Assembly (NCBI GenBank): GCA_945898275.1 | Contig: CAMDHZ010000028.1 | Coordinates: 1 to 36,029 of the forward strand | Direction: 5' to 3' | Length of the DNA stretch: 36,029 bases | From: Chitinophaga pinensis | Lineage (GTDB): Bacteria; Bacteroidota; Bacteroidia; UKL13-3 | Part shown: piece after piece, positions 1 through 8,620 of the stretch | How the letters are laid out: every line of letters starts with the position of its first letter | Position numbering within the stretch: the first letter of the stretch is position 1 | Notes under the pieces: generated by a model | Told to the model about the DNA's origin: nothing | Database searches by the model: none | What the model saw: only the letters and a program-made list of their open reading frames with translations | Made by a program: the position numbers and the translations under genes

Positions 1-1242
1 AACCTTAACAAGTCGTTTTTTAATGATATGTTAAGGGTAGACAATTTTTCTGTTGCCTTTAGTGGGTTAGCTATTTTTACTAGTTTATTGGTTTTAATTA
101 TGTCTGGTGATTATTATCAAAAAGAACAAGGCTATATCAGTGATTTTACCGCAATTCTAGTTTTTATTCTTGTAGGAGGATTAATGATGTTGTCTTTTGC
201 AAATCTTACCATGCTATTTTTAGGGGTTGAAACACTTTCAATTGCTTTATACGTAATGGCTGGAAGCAGAAGATTTGATATTCGTTCTAATGAAGCTGGA
301 TTTAAGTATTTTTTAATGGGATCATTCGCTTCTGCCTTTTTGTTATTTGGAATTGCACTCATTTTTGGAACAAGCGGCAGTTTTAATATTTACACCATTG
401 CAGAATATACGGCAAATTCGCAAGGAAACATATCTCCTTTGTTTTATACTGGAATGGTTATGGTAATCTTTGCAATGTTGTTTAAGGTTTCGGCCGCTCC
501 TTTTCATTTTTGGGCACCTGATGTTTACGAAGGTGCTCCTGCTTTAATTACCGCTTACATGAGCACCCTTGTTAAGGTTGTTGGCTTTGCTGCTTTATAT
601 AAATTACTTACTGTTGTTTTCTATTATACTTCTGTAAAAACAGGTTTAATATTAAATTTTGTAGCAATTGCAACACTTATTGTTGGTAATTTAATGGCAT
701 TGGCCCAAGAAAATTTCAAAAGGCTATTAGCCTATTCTGGAATTTCCCATGCCGGATACCTTATGCTGCTAATGATGGCTTCCCATGAACTCCCTACAGG
801 CGCACTTTTATTTTATGGTTTAGGATACGTTTTAAGCACATTAGCCGCTTTTGCTATTGCAATTCCTGTTTTTGAAGCAGAAGGCTCAGAAAATATAAGT
901 GCATTTAATGGTTTAGGAAAGAAAAATCCAATTTTGGCAGCCGGCTTATCAATGGCTATGCTTGGACTTGCAGGGATCCCACCATTTATTGGATTTTTGG
1001 GTAAGTACTATATCTTTACTGAATCTTTACAAGCTGGATTTTTTTATACCACCCTTGTCGCAATAATATGCTCTATAATAGGGGTTTACTATTATTTCAA
1101 AGTGATTATTGCCATGTATGGTAAACCTGGAAATGACCAAAAAGTAAGTGTTTCCTTTACTTATGCGCTGGTTTTAGGGTTAACATTGGCTTTAAGTCTG
1201 TATTTAGGGGTTAAACCTGGTGCTATTATTAACATATTTTAA
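1..1242 (+). CDS. nuoN: NADH-quinone oxidoreductase subunit N (5' partial)
   Basis: This is a membrane subunit of respiratory complex I (proton-pumping NADH:quinone oxidoreductase), of the antiporter-like Mrp/ND2 family. The frame is open from base 1, reading NLNKSFFNDM before the ATG at 28. That ATG is therefore internal and the gene starts upstream of the window. About 410 residues are visible; family members are usually about 460-490. Many hydrophobic helices are present, with the conserved FKVSAAPFHFWAPDVYEGAP segment (visible at 484-543), the AQENFKRLLAYSGISHAGY segment with its conserved Lys near 718, and GIPPFIGFLGKYYIF near 973. This fits the last gene of a nuo operon. The next gene starts 124 bases later and belongs to a different functional unit. 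Confidence 0.95.
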   Translation, partial: NLNKSFFNDMLRVDNFSVAFSGLAIFTSLLVLIMSGDYYQKEQGYISDFTAILVFILVGGLMMLSFANLTMLFLGVETLSIALYVMAGSRRFDIRSNEAGFKYFLMGSFASAFLLFGIALIFGTSGSFNIYTIAEYTANSQGNISPLFYTGMVMVIFAMLFKVSAAPFHFWAPDVYEGAPALITAYMSTLVKVVGFAALYKLLTVVFYYTSVKTGLILNFVAIATLIVGNLMALAQENFKRLLAYSGISHAGYLMLLMMASHELPTGALLFYGLGYVLSTLAAFAIAIPVFEAEGSENISAFNGLGKKNPILAAGLSMAMLGLAGIPPFIGFLGKYYIFTESLQAGFFYTTLVAIICSIIGVYYYFKVIIAMYGKPGNDQKVSVSFTYALVLGLTLALSLYLGVKPGAIINIF

Positions 1243-1366
1243 GCTTAATAGCGTTAAGTTTGATATCAATTAAAATGGTAACATTAAATTAATGGTATAT
1301 GCAACTTGTATATTCATAAAATATGACTTTTTTTGTAACAATCTAAACATATAAATAGTTAAACAC

Positions 1367-2194
1367 ATGAACAAGGTAGCTTCACCTAAACAAGAAAGCG
1401 GATTTAAGAAAAACTTTGCCGCATTCACTATTCCAATCCTAGTAATTACAGGTATTCTTATTTACAAATTTGTATTGGGTAATCCTTCAAATTTTGAAGG
1501 AAACGATTCTAACAATCACCCAGTAGCAGAGGGTGTACAGCATGTACTTGGCTTAATTTACAAAGGAGGATTTATTGTACCTATTCTTTTATCTTTAGTT
1601 TTAATGAGTATCACTTTTTCGATTGAGCGTTTTTTAACAATTGGTAAAGCTCAAGGAAAAGGTAGTGCTGAACAATTTGTGCGCAGAGTAATGGGTCATT
1701 TAAATACCAATAATACAGATGCCGCAATTGCTGAGTGCGACAAACAACAAGGTTCAGTAGCAAATATTGTTAGAAGTGCTTTAACAAAATACAAAGCTAT
1801 GGAAACAGCTGAAGGAATGGATAAAGACCAAAAAATTCTAGCCATCCAAAAAGAAATAGAAGAAGCAACAACATTAGAATTGCCAATGCTTGAGAAAAAC
1901 TTAGTAATTATTGCTACAATGGCTTCTGTTTCTACTTTGATTGCACTTTTAGGAACGGTAATCGGTATGATCAAGGCGTTTTCGGCCTTAGGTACTGGTG
2001 GTGCACCAGATTCAGTTGGTTTGGCAAATGGTATTTCTGAGGCGCTTATTAATACAGCCCTTGGTATTGGTAATTCAGCTGTAGCAATTATTATGTATAA
2101 TGTTTTCACCACTAAAATTGATAAAATTACTTTTACAATTGATGAGGCTGGTTATAGCATTATCCAAACTTTTGCAGAAAAGCATTCAAAATAG
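1367..2194 (+). CDS. exbB: ExbB/TolQ/MotA-family proton channel protein
   Basis: This is the inner-membrane proton channel subunit that, with ExbD, powers TonB-dependent outer-membrane transport. The protein has 275 aa. Hydrophobic helices lie at about 18-35, 67-86, 178-203 and 224-247. The third carries the family signature LLGTVIGMIKAF (194-205) and the fourth the NTALGIGNSAVAIIMYN segment. The extra N-terminal helix before the canonical three is common in Bacteroidota versions. It is the first gene of an exbB-exbD-exbD-tonB cluster. The 124-base gap after nuoN suggests its own promoter, but I could not assign one convincingly: TAAGTTTG at 1255-1262 lacks a well-spaced upstream element. Confidence 0.93.
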   Translation: MNKVASPKQESGFKKNFAAFTIPILVITGILIYKFVLGNPSNFEGNDSNNHPVAEGVQHVLGLIYKGGFIVPILLSLVLMSITFSIERFLTIGKAQGKGSAEQFVRRVMGHLNTNNTDAAIAECDKQQGSVANIVRSALTKYKAMETAEGMDKDQKILAIQKEIEEATTLELPMLEKNLVIIATMASVSTLIALLGTVIGMIKAFSALGTGGAPDSVGLANGISEALINTALGIGNSAVAIIMYNVFTTKIDKITFTIDEAGYSIIQTFAEKHSK

Positions 2195-2201
2195 TTTAGT
2201 T

Positions 2202-2215
2202 TCGGTTTGAACCGA
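2202..2215. repeat. Perfect copy of an iterated near-palindrome (GGTTTGAACC)
   Basis: The exbB-exbD gap holds TCGGTTTGAACCGA, a 14-bp inverted repeat apart from its two central bases. The inner 10-mer GGTTTGAACC, or its reverse complement GGTTCAAACC, occurs exactly at 2204-2213, 7630-7639, 15685-15694, 16257-16266, 18825-18834, 22892-22901, 24456-24465 and 27950-27959. This is the only copy outside a gene. In the genes it lies in different reading phases, coding for VQT, GLN, GSN or RFEP, so protein sequence does not explain it. Function unknown. Confidence 0.8.
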
Positions 2216-2251
2216 TCCATAATTTCAATCAGGTTTTAAAAACAAAGCAAT

Positions 2252-2854
2252 ATGCCTAAAGTAAAAGTACCACGCAAAAGTACGTCAGTAGATATGACAG
2301 CCATGACAGATGTGGCTTTCCTCCTGCTAACGTTCTTTATGTTGGCAACTCAGTTCAAGCCTGATGAACCCGTAAGTGTTAATGCTCCTTCTTCTGTGGC
2401 AGAAGTGCCACTCCCAGAAACAGACATCATGACCATCACCATTAGTGAAGATGGCCGAGTGTACTTTTCCATGGAAGGTCAGCAATACAAAGCAACATTA
2501 CTTGAGAAAATGAGTACAGTAAAAGGTGTAAAATTTACACCAGAAGAAATACAAAATTTCTCTTTAATGTCAAGTTTTGGGGTTCCATTCAATGAACTGC
2601 GTTCCGTAATAAATACAAAGGTAGAAGATAGGGGTAAGCTTAATCAAAGCGGCATTCCTAGTGATTCTACAAACAATGAACTGGCCGACTGGATATGGCA
2701 AGCACGTTTAACCAATAACATGGTACGTGTAGCTATTAAAGGAGATCAGAATGCCAACTTCCCTGTAGTGAAGCAAGTAATTGCCACCTTACAAGAAAAG
2801 AAGGTTAACAGATTTAATTTTATTACCAACCTAACAACCGAATCGGCTGAATAA
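2252..2854 (+). CDS. exbD: ExbD/TolR-family biopolymer transport protein (first copy)
   Basis: This is the stator-like partner of ExbB in the TonB energising complex. It has 200 aa with one N-terminal membrane helix at about 17-35 (AMTDVAFLLLTFFMLATQF). Asp20 in the MTDV motif is the expected proton-carrying residue. A periplasmic domain follows. The gene lies 57 bases after exbB, in a gap that contains the palindrome at 2202-2215, and 12 bases before a second exbD paralogue. Paired exbD genes are normal in Bacteroidota, where two different ExbD chains are thought to serve one ExbB; which chain does what cannot be told from the sequence. Confidence 0.92.
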   Translation: MPKVKVPRKSTSVDMTAMTDVAFLLLTFFMLATQFKPDEPVSVNAPSSVAEVPLPETDIMTITISEDGRVYFSMEGQQYKATLLEKMSTVKGVKFTPEEIQNFSLMSSFGVPFNELRSVINTKVEDRGKLNQSGIPSDSTNNELADWIWQARLTNNMVRVAIKGDQNANFPVVKQVIATLQEKKVNRFNFITNLTTESAE

Positions 2855-2866
2855 TTATATAAGAAT

Positions 2867-3532
2867 ATGGCAGAAATAGAAGGCGGCGGTGGCGGTGGTC
2901 ATAAAAAAGGAGGAAAAAAACCAAAAGGTAAAAAAATGTCCACTCGCGTGGATTTTACCCCAATGGTAGATTTAGGATTTTTGTTAATCACCTTCTTTAT
3001 GTTAACCACCTCCATGAATAAGCCCAAAACCATGGAAATTAACATGCCTGTTAAAACTGATAATCAGGAAGAAATTACAAAGGTTAAAGCTTCTCAAGCA
3101 ATCACTTTGCTGCTTGCTGAGAACGATAAAATTGTTTATTATTTTATTAATGATAAAACAGGTGAACCAGAAACCCCAGTGATAACTGATTTTAGTAAAG
3201 GCGGGATTAGAGCAACAATTCTCAATAAGAATAAAGAGTTACTCGACAGAGCAAATGCTAATAACTATGATTCTATTCCAATCTTGAAAGAGATGTATAG
3301 ACTCAATCAAATTCCTGAGGATGAAATGAAGAAAAGAATTTCAGGGATTAAGGCAAATAAGGAAGCTTTAATTGTTGTAATTAAAGCTGATGATAAAGCT
3401 AAATTTAAAAACTTAGTTGATATCCTTGATGAAATGCTAATCTGTAATATTGGAAGGTATGCTATTGTAGAAATTACGCCAATTGAGCAAGATTTAATTA
3501 AGACCGCAATGACAACCATTAATGCAAATTAA
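2867..3532 (+). CDS. exbD: ExbD/TolR-family biopolymer transport protein (second copy)
   Basis: This is the second ExbD paralogue of the cluster, 221 aa. It starts with a glycine- and lysine-rich cytoplasmic tail (six glycines, then a run of lysines up to residue 23). A single membrane helix follows at about 32-48 (PMVDLGFLLITFFMLTT), with Asp35 as the conserved charged residue. The remainder is a periplasmic domain. The long basic tail distinguishes it from the first copy and is typical of the second ExbD in Bacteroidota operons. Its stop codon is two bases before the tonB ATG, so the two genes are almost certainly translated from one message. Confidence 0.92.
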   Translation: MAEIEGGGGGGHKKGGKKPKGKKMSTRVDFTPMVDLGFLLITFFMLTTSMNKPKTMEINMPVKTDNQEEITKVKASQAITLLLAENDKIVYYFINDKTGEPETPVITDFSKGGIRATILNKNKELLDRANANNYDSIPILKEMYRLNQIPEDEMKKRISGIKANKEALIVVIKADDKAKFKNLVDILDEMLICNIGRYAIVEITPIEQDLIKTAMTTINAN

Positions 3533-3534
3533 CT

Positions 3535-4338
3535 ATGGCAGCTAAAACAGATATATTTGATAGCAAATGGGTTGACCTTGTTTTCACTGGCAGAAATCAG
3601 AAGTATGGAGCTTATGAGCTCCGCAAAAATGGTGATGGAAATACAATTAAAGGGATTGTTTTATCAATCGTTCTTTTTACTGCAGCTATTTCAGCGCCTG
3701 TAGTTCTGAATTACTTGAAATCACAATTGCCTGAAGAAAATGTTGTAAAAGTTGATGATGTTACAACATTGGAAGAGCCACCACCAATTGATAAAAACGA
3801 ACCACCACCTCCTCCAACAGAACCACCACCCCCTTTAAAGAGTACTGTGAAATTTACTCCTCCTGAAATTAAACCTGATGAAGAAGTTCCAGAAGACGAA
3901 GAACCTCCAATTCAAGAAGAAATGAAGGATAAAGATGCTGGTGTAACTACTGTAGAAGGTGACCCAAATGGTGTTGACGCTTCACTTACTGAAGGGGGAG
4001 ACGGAGATGGCGAAGCTCCAGAAATTTTAACCTTTGCTGAGCAAATGCCAGAATTCCCAGGAGGTGTTGAAGAACTTTACAAATATTTAGGTAAAAATAT
4101 ACAGTATCCTCAAATGGCGAGAGAAAATAGCATTGAAGGTAAGGTAGTTCTAACCTTTGTAGTTGATAAAGATGGAAAAATCTCTAGCATTGAATCTGCT
4201 GGAAAAAAATTAGGCTGGGGTTGTGATGAAGAAGCTGTGCGAGTTGTAAAAAGCATGCCAGCATGGACGCCTGGAAAACAAAATGGAAAAGCTGTAATTG
4301 TTAAATATACTTTACCGATTCGCTTCCAATTAAATTAA
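3535..4338 (+). CDS. tonB: TonB-family energy transducer protein
   Basis: TonB links the ExbBD proton motor to TonB-dependent receptors in the outer membrane (for example SusC-type). It has 267 aa. The cytoplasmic N-terminus contains the Bacteroidota hallmark KWVDLVFTGRNQKYGAYELR (11-30). A membrane helix lies at about 40-58. A proline- and acid-rich periplasmic spacer follows at about 80-130 (PPP runs at 82-84, 90-94 and 97-100). The C-terminal TonB domain spans about 175-267, with IQYPQMARENSIEGKVVLTF (189-208) and the MPAWTPGKQNGKAV turn. It is last in the exbB-exbD-exbD-tonB operon and is followed directly by a strong terminator. Confidence 0.95.
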   Translation: MAAKTDIFDSKWVDLVFTGRNQKYGAYELRKNGDGNTIKGIVLSIVLFTAAISAPVVLNYLKSQLPEENVVKVDDVTTLEEPPPIDKNEPPPPPTEPPPPLKSTVKFTPPEIKPDEEVPEDEEPPIQEEMKDKDAGVTTVEGDPNGVDASLTEGGDGDGEAPEILTFAEQMPEFPGGVEELYKYLGKNIQYPQMARENSIEGKVVLTFVVDKDGKISSIESAGKKLGWGCDEEAVRVVKSMPAWTPGKQNGKAVIVKYTLPIRFQLN

Positions 4339-4344
4339 TAATAG

Positions 4345-4401
4345 GCCTGAATCAATTGTATTTTTGAATAATCTATTCAAAACCAATTGGTTCAGGCTTT
4401 T
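4345..4401 (+). terminator. Two-tier intrinsic terminator after tonB
   Basis: The arms GCCTGAATCAATTG (4345-4358) and CAATTGGTTCAGGC (4384-4397) pair over 14 bp with a single G-U. TTTT follows at 4398-4401. The apical loop contains a second perfect hairpin, TTGAATA/TATTCAA (4364-4370 and 4374-4380, 3-nt loop). It closes the exb-tonB operon. A TTG at 4364 that could be read as the start of the next gene lies inside this hairpin and is unlikely to be used. Confidence 0.85.
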
Positions 4402-4414
4402 GCTTGCATTGAAT

Positions 4415-4636
4415 ATGAATAATGAAACTAATAGTTCGGAGGATTTAAGACAAAATAAGATTAATGGTTTTATGAAGTATTTTCATATAGCCATGGGAAT
4501 TCTATACATGATTCTAGGAGTGGTTTTTTATTTTTATCCTTTTATTGAAGGTGCAGATAAATGGGTTACTATTGGAATATCACTTTTATTAATAGCTTAT
4601 GGCTTTATAAGATTATGGCGCGTTACTACTCGTTAA
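4415..4636 (+). CDS. Small two-helix membrane protein
   Basis: This is a 73-aa protein of unknown function. It has a polar N-terminus (MNNETNSSEDLRQNKING) and two membrane helices, at about 22-42 (FHIAMGILYMILGVVFYFYPF) and about 49-67 (KWVTIGISLLLIAYGFIRLW). I chose the ATG at 4415 because the in-frame TTG at 4364 sits inside the tonB terminator. Small proteins of this kind between tonB and a PstS-like gene recur in Bacteroidota, but I know no assigned role. Its last 22 bases overlap the start of the next gene, suggesting translational coupling. Confidence 0.7.
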   Translation: MNNETNSSEDLRQNKINGFMKYFHIAMGILYMILGVVFYFYPFIEGADKWVTIGISLLLIAYGFIRLWRVTTR

Positions 4637-5550
4637 TAGCATTTTTATTTTTATTATCGGCTTGTGCTGAATCTCCGGTAAATACGCCTTTAGATACACC
4701 AACTTCTGGAAAAATAACAGTAAGTTGTGACGAAAGCTTAAAGCCTATTGTTGAGGCTGAAATTGCTGTATTTCAAATGCAACATACTAATGCCAAAGTG
4801 AATGCCATTTATACCAGTGAGTTCGATGCCATTCAGTTAATGCTAAAGGATAGCGCAAGATTGGCTATTGTTACTAGAGAATTGAATACAAAAGAATTAG
4901 ATGTTCTTAAATCCCAAAATATTAGTAGGGCTAGGGTTTTTAAGATTGGCTATGATGCTATTGCTTTCATTCTAAACAACCAAAACAAGGATACTAGTTT
5001 TTCTTTAGCTCAAGTAAAAGGTCTTTTGACTGGAGAGTTGAAAAATTGGAAGCAAATTTCAACTAATAGCAAGCTGGGTGAAATTAAGGTGGTTTTTGAC
5101 CATGCGAAATCTGGTGCAATTAGATTATTAGAGGACTCTGTCTTATTAGGGTCAAAATTGGGTAGTAATTGTTTCGCTTTAAATACTAATCCAGAAGTAA
5201 TTAAATATGTCCAAGATAACCCTAATGCCATTGGTATTATTGGCGTTAGCTGGATTAGTGATTTAGATGATGCCCAATCAAAATTTTTCTTAGATAATAT
5301 TAAGGTTGCTGAGATTGAGCCCATTTTGTTGAGGGTTTCAGGTATTACAAATAAACCAATCCAAGGAAATATAGCATTAAAGCAATATCCTTATTGGCGC
5401 CCAATTAAGGTTTTAAGCAGGGAACTTAGAACTGGACTTGGCACAGGGTTTGCTAGTTTTTTAGAAAGTGAGCCTGGACAAAAAATTATTTTAAAAGGAG
5501 GTTTAGTGCCTCACCGTTCTTCAATTAGAACTATTAACATTACAAATTAA
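4615..5550 (+). CDS. PstS-like phosphate-binding-family lipoprotein
   Basis: This is a periplasmic substrate-binding protein of the PstS/PBP-like family, 311 aa from the ATG at 4615. That start gives a textbook lipoprotein signal: MARYYSLIAFLFLLSAC with the lipobox LSAC and lipidated Cys17. The longer frame from 4561 would bury the signal sequence. Mature residues about 30-80 (KITVSCDESLKPIVEAEIAV, then the TSEFDAIQLMLKDSARLAIV stretch) match the first lobe of PstS-like domains. No permease or ATPase genes of a Pst transporter are nearby. Bacteroidota often place such an orphan binding protein directly after the tonB operon, so a role in phosphate uptake is unproven. Confidence 0.75.
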   Translation: MARYYSLIAFLFLLSACAESPVNTPLDTPTSGKITVSCDESLKPIVEAEIAVFQMQHTNAKVNAIYTSEFDAIQLMLKDSARLAIVTRELNTKELDVLKSQNISRARVFKIGYDAIAFILNNQNKDTSFSLAQVKGLLTGELKNWKQISTNSKLGEIKVVFDHAKSGAIRLLEDSVLLGSKLGSNCFALNTNPEVIKYVQDNPNAIGIIGVSWISDLDDAQSKFFLDNIKVAEIEPILLRVSGITNKPIQGNIALKQYPYWRPIKVLSRELRTGLGTGFASFLESEPGQKIILKGGLVPHRSSIRTINITN

Positions 5551-5551
5551 T

Positions 5552-7189
5552 ATGAAAAGAAGTATTTTAAGCTTAGTGTTTGTTTCTCTTGCTTTTTTTA
5601 ATGCAATGAGTCAGAGTCTCGAACAAGGTATGAGAGATCTCGATTTTGAAAAGTATGAGTCAGCTAGAACTGTATTTAAAAGTTTAGTTTTTAAAGAACC
5701 TACTAACGGTGATTACTGGTACTTTTTGGGTCAAACCTATACCAACCTTTTAAATTTGGATTCTGCAGCTTTTTGCTATAAGCAAGGTTCAATGATTGCA
5801 CCAACAAATCCTGCAAATTATGCAGGTTTAGGTGAGTTGGAACTTATGTCCGATGATAAAGTAAAAGCAAAAGAGTATTTTGATAAAGCTCTTTCTTTTA
5901 GTAAAAATCGGGCTGGAATTTATACAGACATTCGCGCATTAACTTTGGTTGCTACTAGTATGGTTAATAATGCAAATTCAAAATTAATCGATGATGCCGA
6001 GAAGTTAATTTTGATGGGTTATGAACAAGATAAAAAGAATTATGATTTATTAGTGGCTGGAGGAGATGTTTATCTAGAAAGAAATGATGGAGGAAACTCT
6101 GCAACCTTTTATGAACGTGCAATCGGAATCAACCCTAAAAACCCAAAAGCCTATACCCGTGTTTCTGAGATTTGGAAACGAGTTAAAAACTTCGAACAAG
6201 CTCAAACTGATTTAAACAGAGCATTTGATAAAGATCCAAATTATGCGCCAGCTTGGAAACTTCAGGCAGAGGTATTCTACTCGCAAAGAAAATTTGAAGA
6301 TGCAAAAAAAGCTTATAGCAGCTATTTAAATAATTCTGAACCAAGTATTGCAAATCAAATTCGTTTCGCAAGAATTCTCTTCTTAAGCAAAGAATTCCAA
6401 GAAGCCTTAGTGAAAATAGATGAAATCCAAAAAACAGATAAAGCCAACTTGTTACTTTATCGTTTAAGAGGATTTTCTGTATGTGAGGTTACAGACGCCA
6501 AAGCAGATTTAGAATTAGCAAAAAGTGGACTAGCATCACTTGAGTTCTACATCAGTAAGACAGAAGAAAAGAAATTAACGGTTACTGATTATGAGTATTT
6601 GGCAAAATTAGAAGCCAAAGTAGGAGGTAAGGATTCTATCGCTATTATTCATATGAATAAAGCCATTGAAATGAATCCTTACAATACAGACCTTATTTCA
6701 GATTTGGCAAAGTTGTACAATAAAATGAAGCGATTCTCAGAGGCTACTTCAACCTTTGAATTGTATTTATCAAAAGCAAAAAAGGTTAATGCTGCAGATT
6801 ATTTCCTTTATGGTAAGGCAGCCTATTTTGCAAAAGACTTTAGAAAAGCAGATTCAGCATTTACAAAGGTTTCTGAAATGAAAGCGGATTACCCAGATGC
6901 CTATTTGTGGAGAGGAAATAGCAATTCGTCCTTAGATCCAGATTTTGAATCTGATTTGCCTAAGCAGTTTTATGAGAAATACATTAGCTTGCTAACAGCT
7001 GACCCAGAAAAATTTGAATCTACTTTAAAAATGAAAAATAAAGCAGGTTTGATAAATGCTTACGGTTACCTCGGGTTTTATTATTATAACCTTGATAAGA
7101 AAGCCGAGGCAAAGAATTATTACAAGTTAGTAATAGAGCTTGATCCTAATAACACAAAGGCCCAAACTGTATTGGCAGAACTCAAATAG
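5552..7189 (+). CDS. Secreted tetratricopeptide-repeat protein
   Basis: This 545-aa protein has a cleavable signal peptide (MKRSILSLVFVSLAFFNAMSQS, cleavage likely after Gln). It is built almost entirely of TPR-like helical hairpins. Recognisable repeats include AIGINPKNPKAYTRVSEIWK, AFDKDPNYAPAWKLQAEVFY, AIEMNPYNTDLISDLAKLYN and VIELDPNNTKAQTVLAEL. The start codon is one base after the stop of the PstS-like gene, so the two are co-transcribed. It probably scaffolds protein interactions in the periplasm; no enzymatic domain is visible. It ends 2 bases before a convergent gene. Confidence 0.85.
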   Translation: MKRSILSLVFVSLAFFNAMSQSLEQGMRDLDFEKYESARTVFKSLVFKEPTNGDYWYFLGQTYTNLLNLDSAAFCYKQGSMIAPTNPANYAGLGELELMSDDKVKAKEYFDKALSFSKNRAGIYTDIRALTLVATSMVNNANSKLIDDAEKLILMGYEQDKKNYDLLVAGGDVYLERNDGGNSATFYERAIGINPKNPKAYTRVSEIWKRVKNFEQAQTDLNRAFDKDPNYAPAWKLQAEVFYSQRKFEDAKKAYSSYLNNSEPSIANQIRFARILFLSKEFQEALVKIDEIQKTDKANLLLYRLRGFSVCEVTDAKADLELAKSGLASLEFYISKTEEKKLTVTDYEYLAKLEAKVGGKDSIAIIHMNKAIEMNPYNTDLISDLAKLYNKMKRFSEATSTFELYLSKAKKVNAADYFLYGKAAYFAKDFRKADSAFTKVSEMKADYPDAYLWRGNSNSSLDPDFESDLPKQFYEKYISLLTADPEKFESTLKMKNKAGLINAYGYLGFYYYNLDKKAEAKNYYKLVIELDPNNTKAQTVLAELK

Positions 7190-7191
7190 TC

Positions 7192-7743
7192 TTATAGTTT
7201 AAGAGGCCTTACTCTTACTGCCTTCACATAACGGTTTTTATAATAGGGAGAATCCAAATAGTCAACTCTAACACCGCTACTGGTGCTCGAGTGAATAAAC
7301 TGAATGGGTTCTCCCTTTTTTGATATCACAATTCCAACATGTCCTATTCCTTTTCGGCGGCTATTTCTGCCTCTAAACAGTATTAAATCTCCTTTTTCAA
7401 TTTGCTTTTTAGGTATAATAATACCAATTAATCCTTGAGCTGCTGAAGAATGCGGTAATTTAACTCCAAATTTTTTGTAAACAATCATCGTAAACCCGCT
7501 GCAATCAAAACCATTCACAGTTGTGCCACCTCTTTTGTATCTTTTTCCTTTAAATGAAAAGGCGAAGTTAATAACTGAATCTACCGAGAATGGAACACTG
7601 CTTATAGTTAATGAATCATGGTAGGTTTCGGTTTGAACCAATTGATTTTGCAAGTTAATAATCGAGTCAACTTGAGCAAATGAAGAAGTGTAAGTTGCTA
7701 AATAGCAAACAATCAATGCGATATGTTTTGATAGCCTAGACAA
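7192..7743 (-). CDS. NlpC/P60-family cell-wall hydrolase
   Basis: This is a papain-like peptidase of the NlpC/P60 family, which cuts peptide cross-links in peptidoglycan. It has 183 aa with an N-terminal signal peptide (hydrophobic to about residue 24, ending SFAQ). The catalytic domain covers about 55-180: Cys81 in NGFDCSGFTMIVY, His135 in GIGHVGIVI and His151 in QFIHSS form the expected triad. No ATG lies in frame near the N-terminus, so a TTG at 7743 is the best start. It converges with the TPR gene and diverges from bamD. One GGTTTGAACC copy (7630-7639) lies in its coding sequence. Confidence 0.88.
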   Translation of the reverse strand: MSRLSKHIALIVCYLATYTSSFAQVDSIINLQNQLVQTETYHDSLTISSVPFSVDSVINFAFSFKGKRYKRGGTTVNGFDCSGFTMIVYKKFGVKLPHSSAAQGLIGIIIPKKQIEKGDLILFRGRNSRRKGIGHVGIVISKKGEPIQFIHSSTSSGVRVDYLDSPYYKNRYVKAVRVRPLKL

Positions 7744-7759
7744 TGAAGCGTGAAAATAG

Positions 7760-7791
7760 TTGAAATTGCTGAAATAAAAATTGTATGTTTG
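7760..7791 (+). promoter_or_regulatory. Bacteroidota-type promoter for bamD
   Basis: TTG (7760-7762), a 21-base spacer and TATGTTTG (7784-7791) match the Bacteroidota consensus TTG ... TAnnTTTG. The expected start of transcription is a few bases before the bamD ATG at 7805. Confidence 0.6.
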
Positions 7792-7804
7792 CAGTTAGCT
7801 AGGT

Positions 7805-8620
7805 ATGAGGAATATTACTTTTTTAATAGTTATACTGCTTCTGTTTGGAGCATGTGCCAATTCTTACCAAAAGGCACTTAAAAATCCTGATAATAGAGCG
7901 AAGCTAGAAATGGCTGATACTTATTATAAAAAAAAGGATTTTGCTAGAGCAATTAGTTTATATGAAATGGTAGAGGATGCCTTCAATGGAACACCCTCTG
8001 CAGAGAAAATTTTATACAACAGTGCCCAATGTAATTTTGCGTTAAAACAATATGCCTTAGCTGGATTTCAGTTTAAAACATATTTTGAAAACTTCCCATC
8101 CGCAGAACATGCTGAGGAAGGGCTCTACATGAATGCATATTGTTCATATTTAGAATCCTATGAATCAGAGTTGGATCAAGCCGATACTTACAAAGCGATT
8201 GAGACATTTAAAATATTTTTGAATGTTTATCCAGAAAGTAAGTACATTTCTGAATGTAATAACTATTTGGACAAATTAAGGGGTAAACTAAGCTTAAAAG
8301 CATACAATACCGCTAAATTGTACTTTAACATGGGCGAATATAAAAGTGCTATCATTTCCTTAAAAAATGCCTCTAATGATTTCCCAGAAATGGTTCAAAA
8401 GGAAGAAGTTGATTTTTTAATTGTTAAATCCAATTTTTTATTAGCTAAAAATAGTATAGAAACCAAGCAGGAAGAACGCTTTCATAATACTTTAAGAGCT
8501 TTTGAAGATTTTTCAGAACAATATTTAGAATCCTCAAAATACATGCGAGAGGCAAGAGATATTCATGTTAAATCTCTTGCAGCATTGAAGAAAATTGAGT
8601 CTAATAAAATAAAAAGCTAA
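7805..8620 (+). CDS. bamD: Outer-membrane assembly lipoprotein BamD
   Basis: BamD is the essential lipoprotein of the BAM complex that inserts beta-barrel proteins into the outer membrane. It has 271 aa. The lipoprotein signal MRNITFLIVILLLFGAC has lipidated Cys17, followed by TPR-like repeats (KLEMADTYYKKKDFARAISL at about 34-53, KILYNSAQCNFALKQYALAG, then AYNTAKLYFNMGEYKSAIIS). This is the YfiO/BamD pattern at normal length. It heads a tightly packed operon; the next ATG begins on the base after its stop codon. Confidence 0.92.
   Translation: MRNITFLIVILLLFGACANSYQKALKNPDNRAKLEMADTYYKKKDFARAISLYEMVEDAFNGTPSAEKILYNSAQCNFALKQYALAGFQFKTYFENFPSAEHAEEGLYMNAYCSYLESYESELDQADTYKAIETFKIFLNVYPESKYISECNNYLDKLRGKLSLKAYNTAKLYFNMGEYKSAIISLKNASNDFPEMVQKEEVDFLIVKSNFLLAKNSIETKQEERFHNTLRAFEDFSEQYLESSKYMREARDIHVKSLAALKKIESNKIKS

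Noticed and set aside
1243-1366. Promoter for exbB
   Set aside because: TAAGTTTG at 1255-1262 and a TTG at 1306-1308 are present, but neither has a partner at the right distance, so no site is annotated.
4364-4414. N-terminal extension of the small membrane protein from a TTG at 4364
   Set aside because: The codon lies in the apical hairpin of the tonB terminator, and the ATG at 4415 gives a sensible protein.
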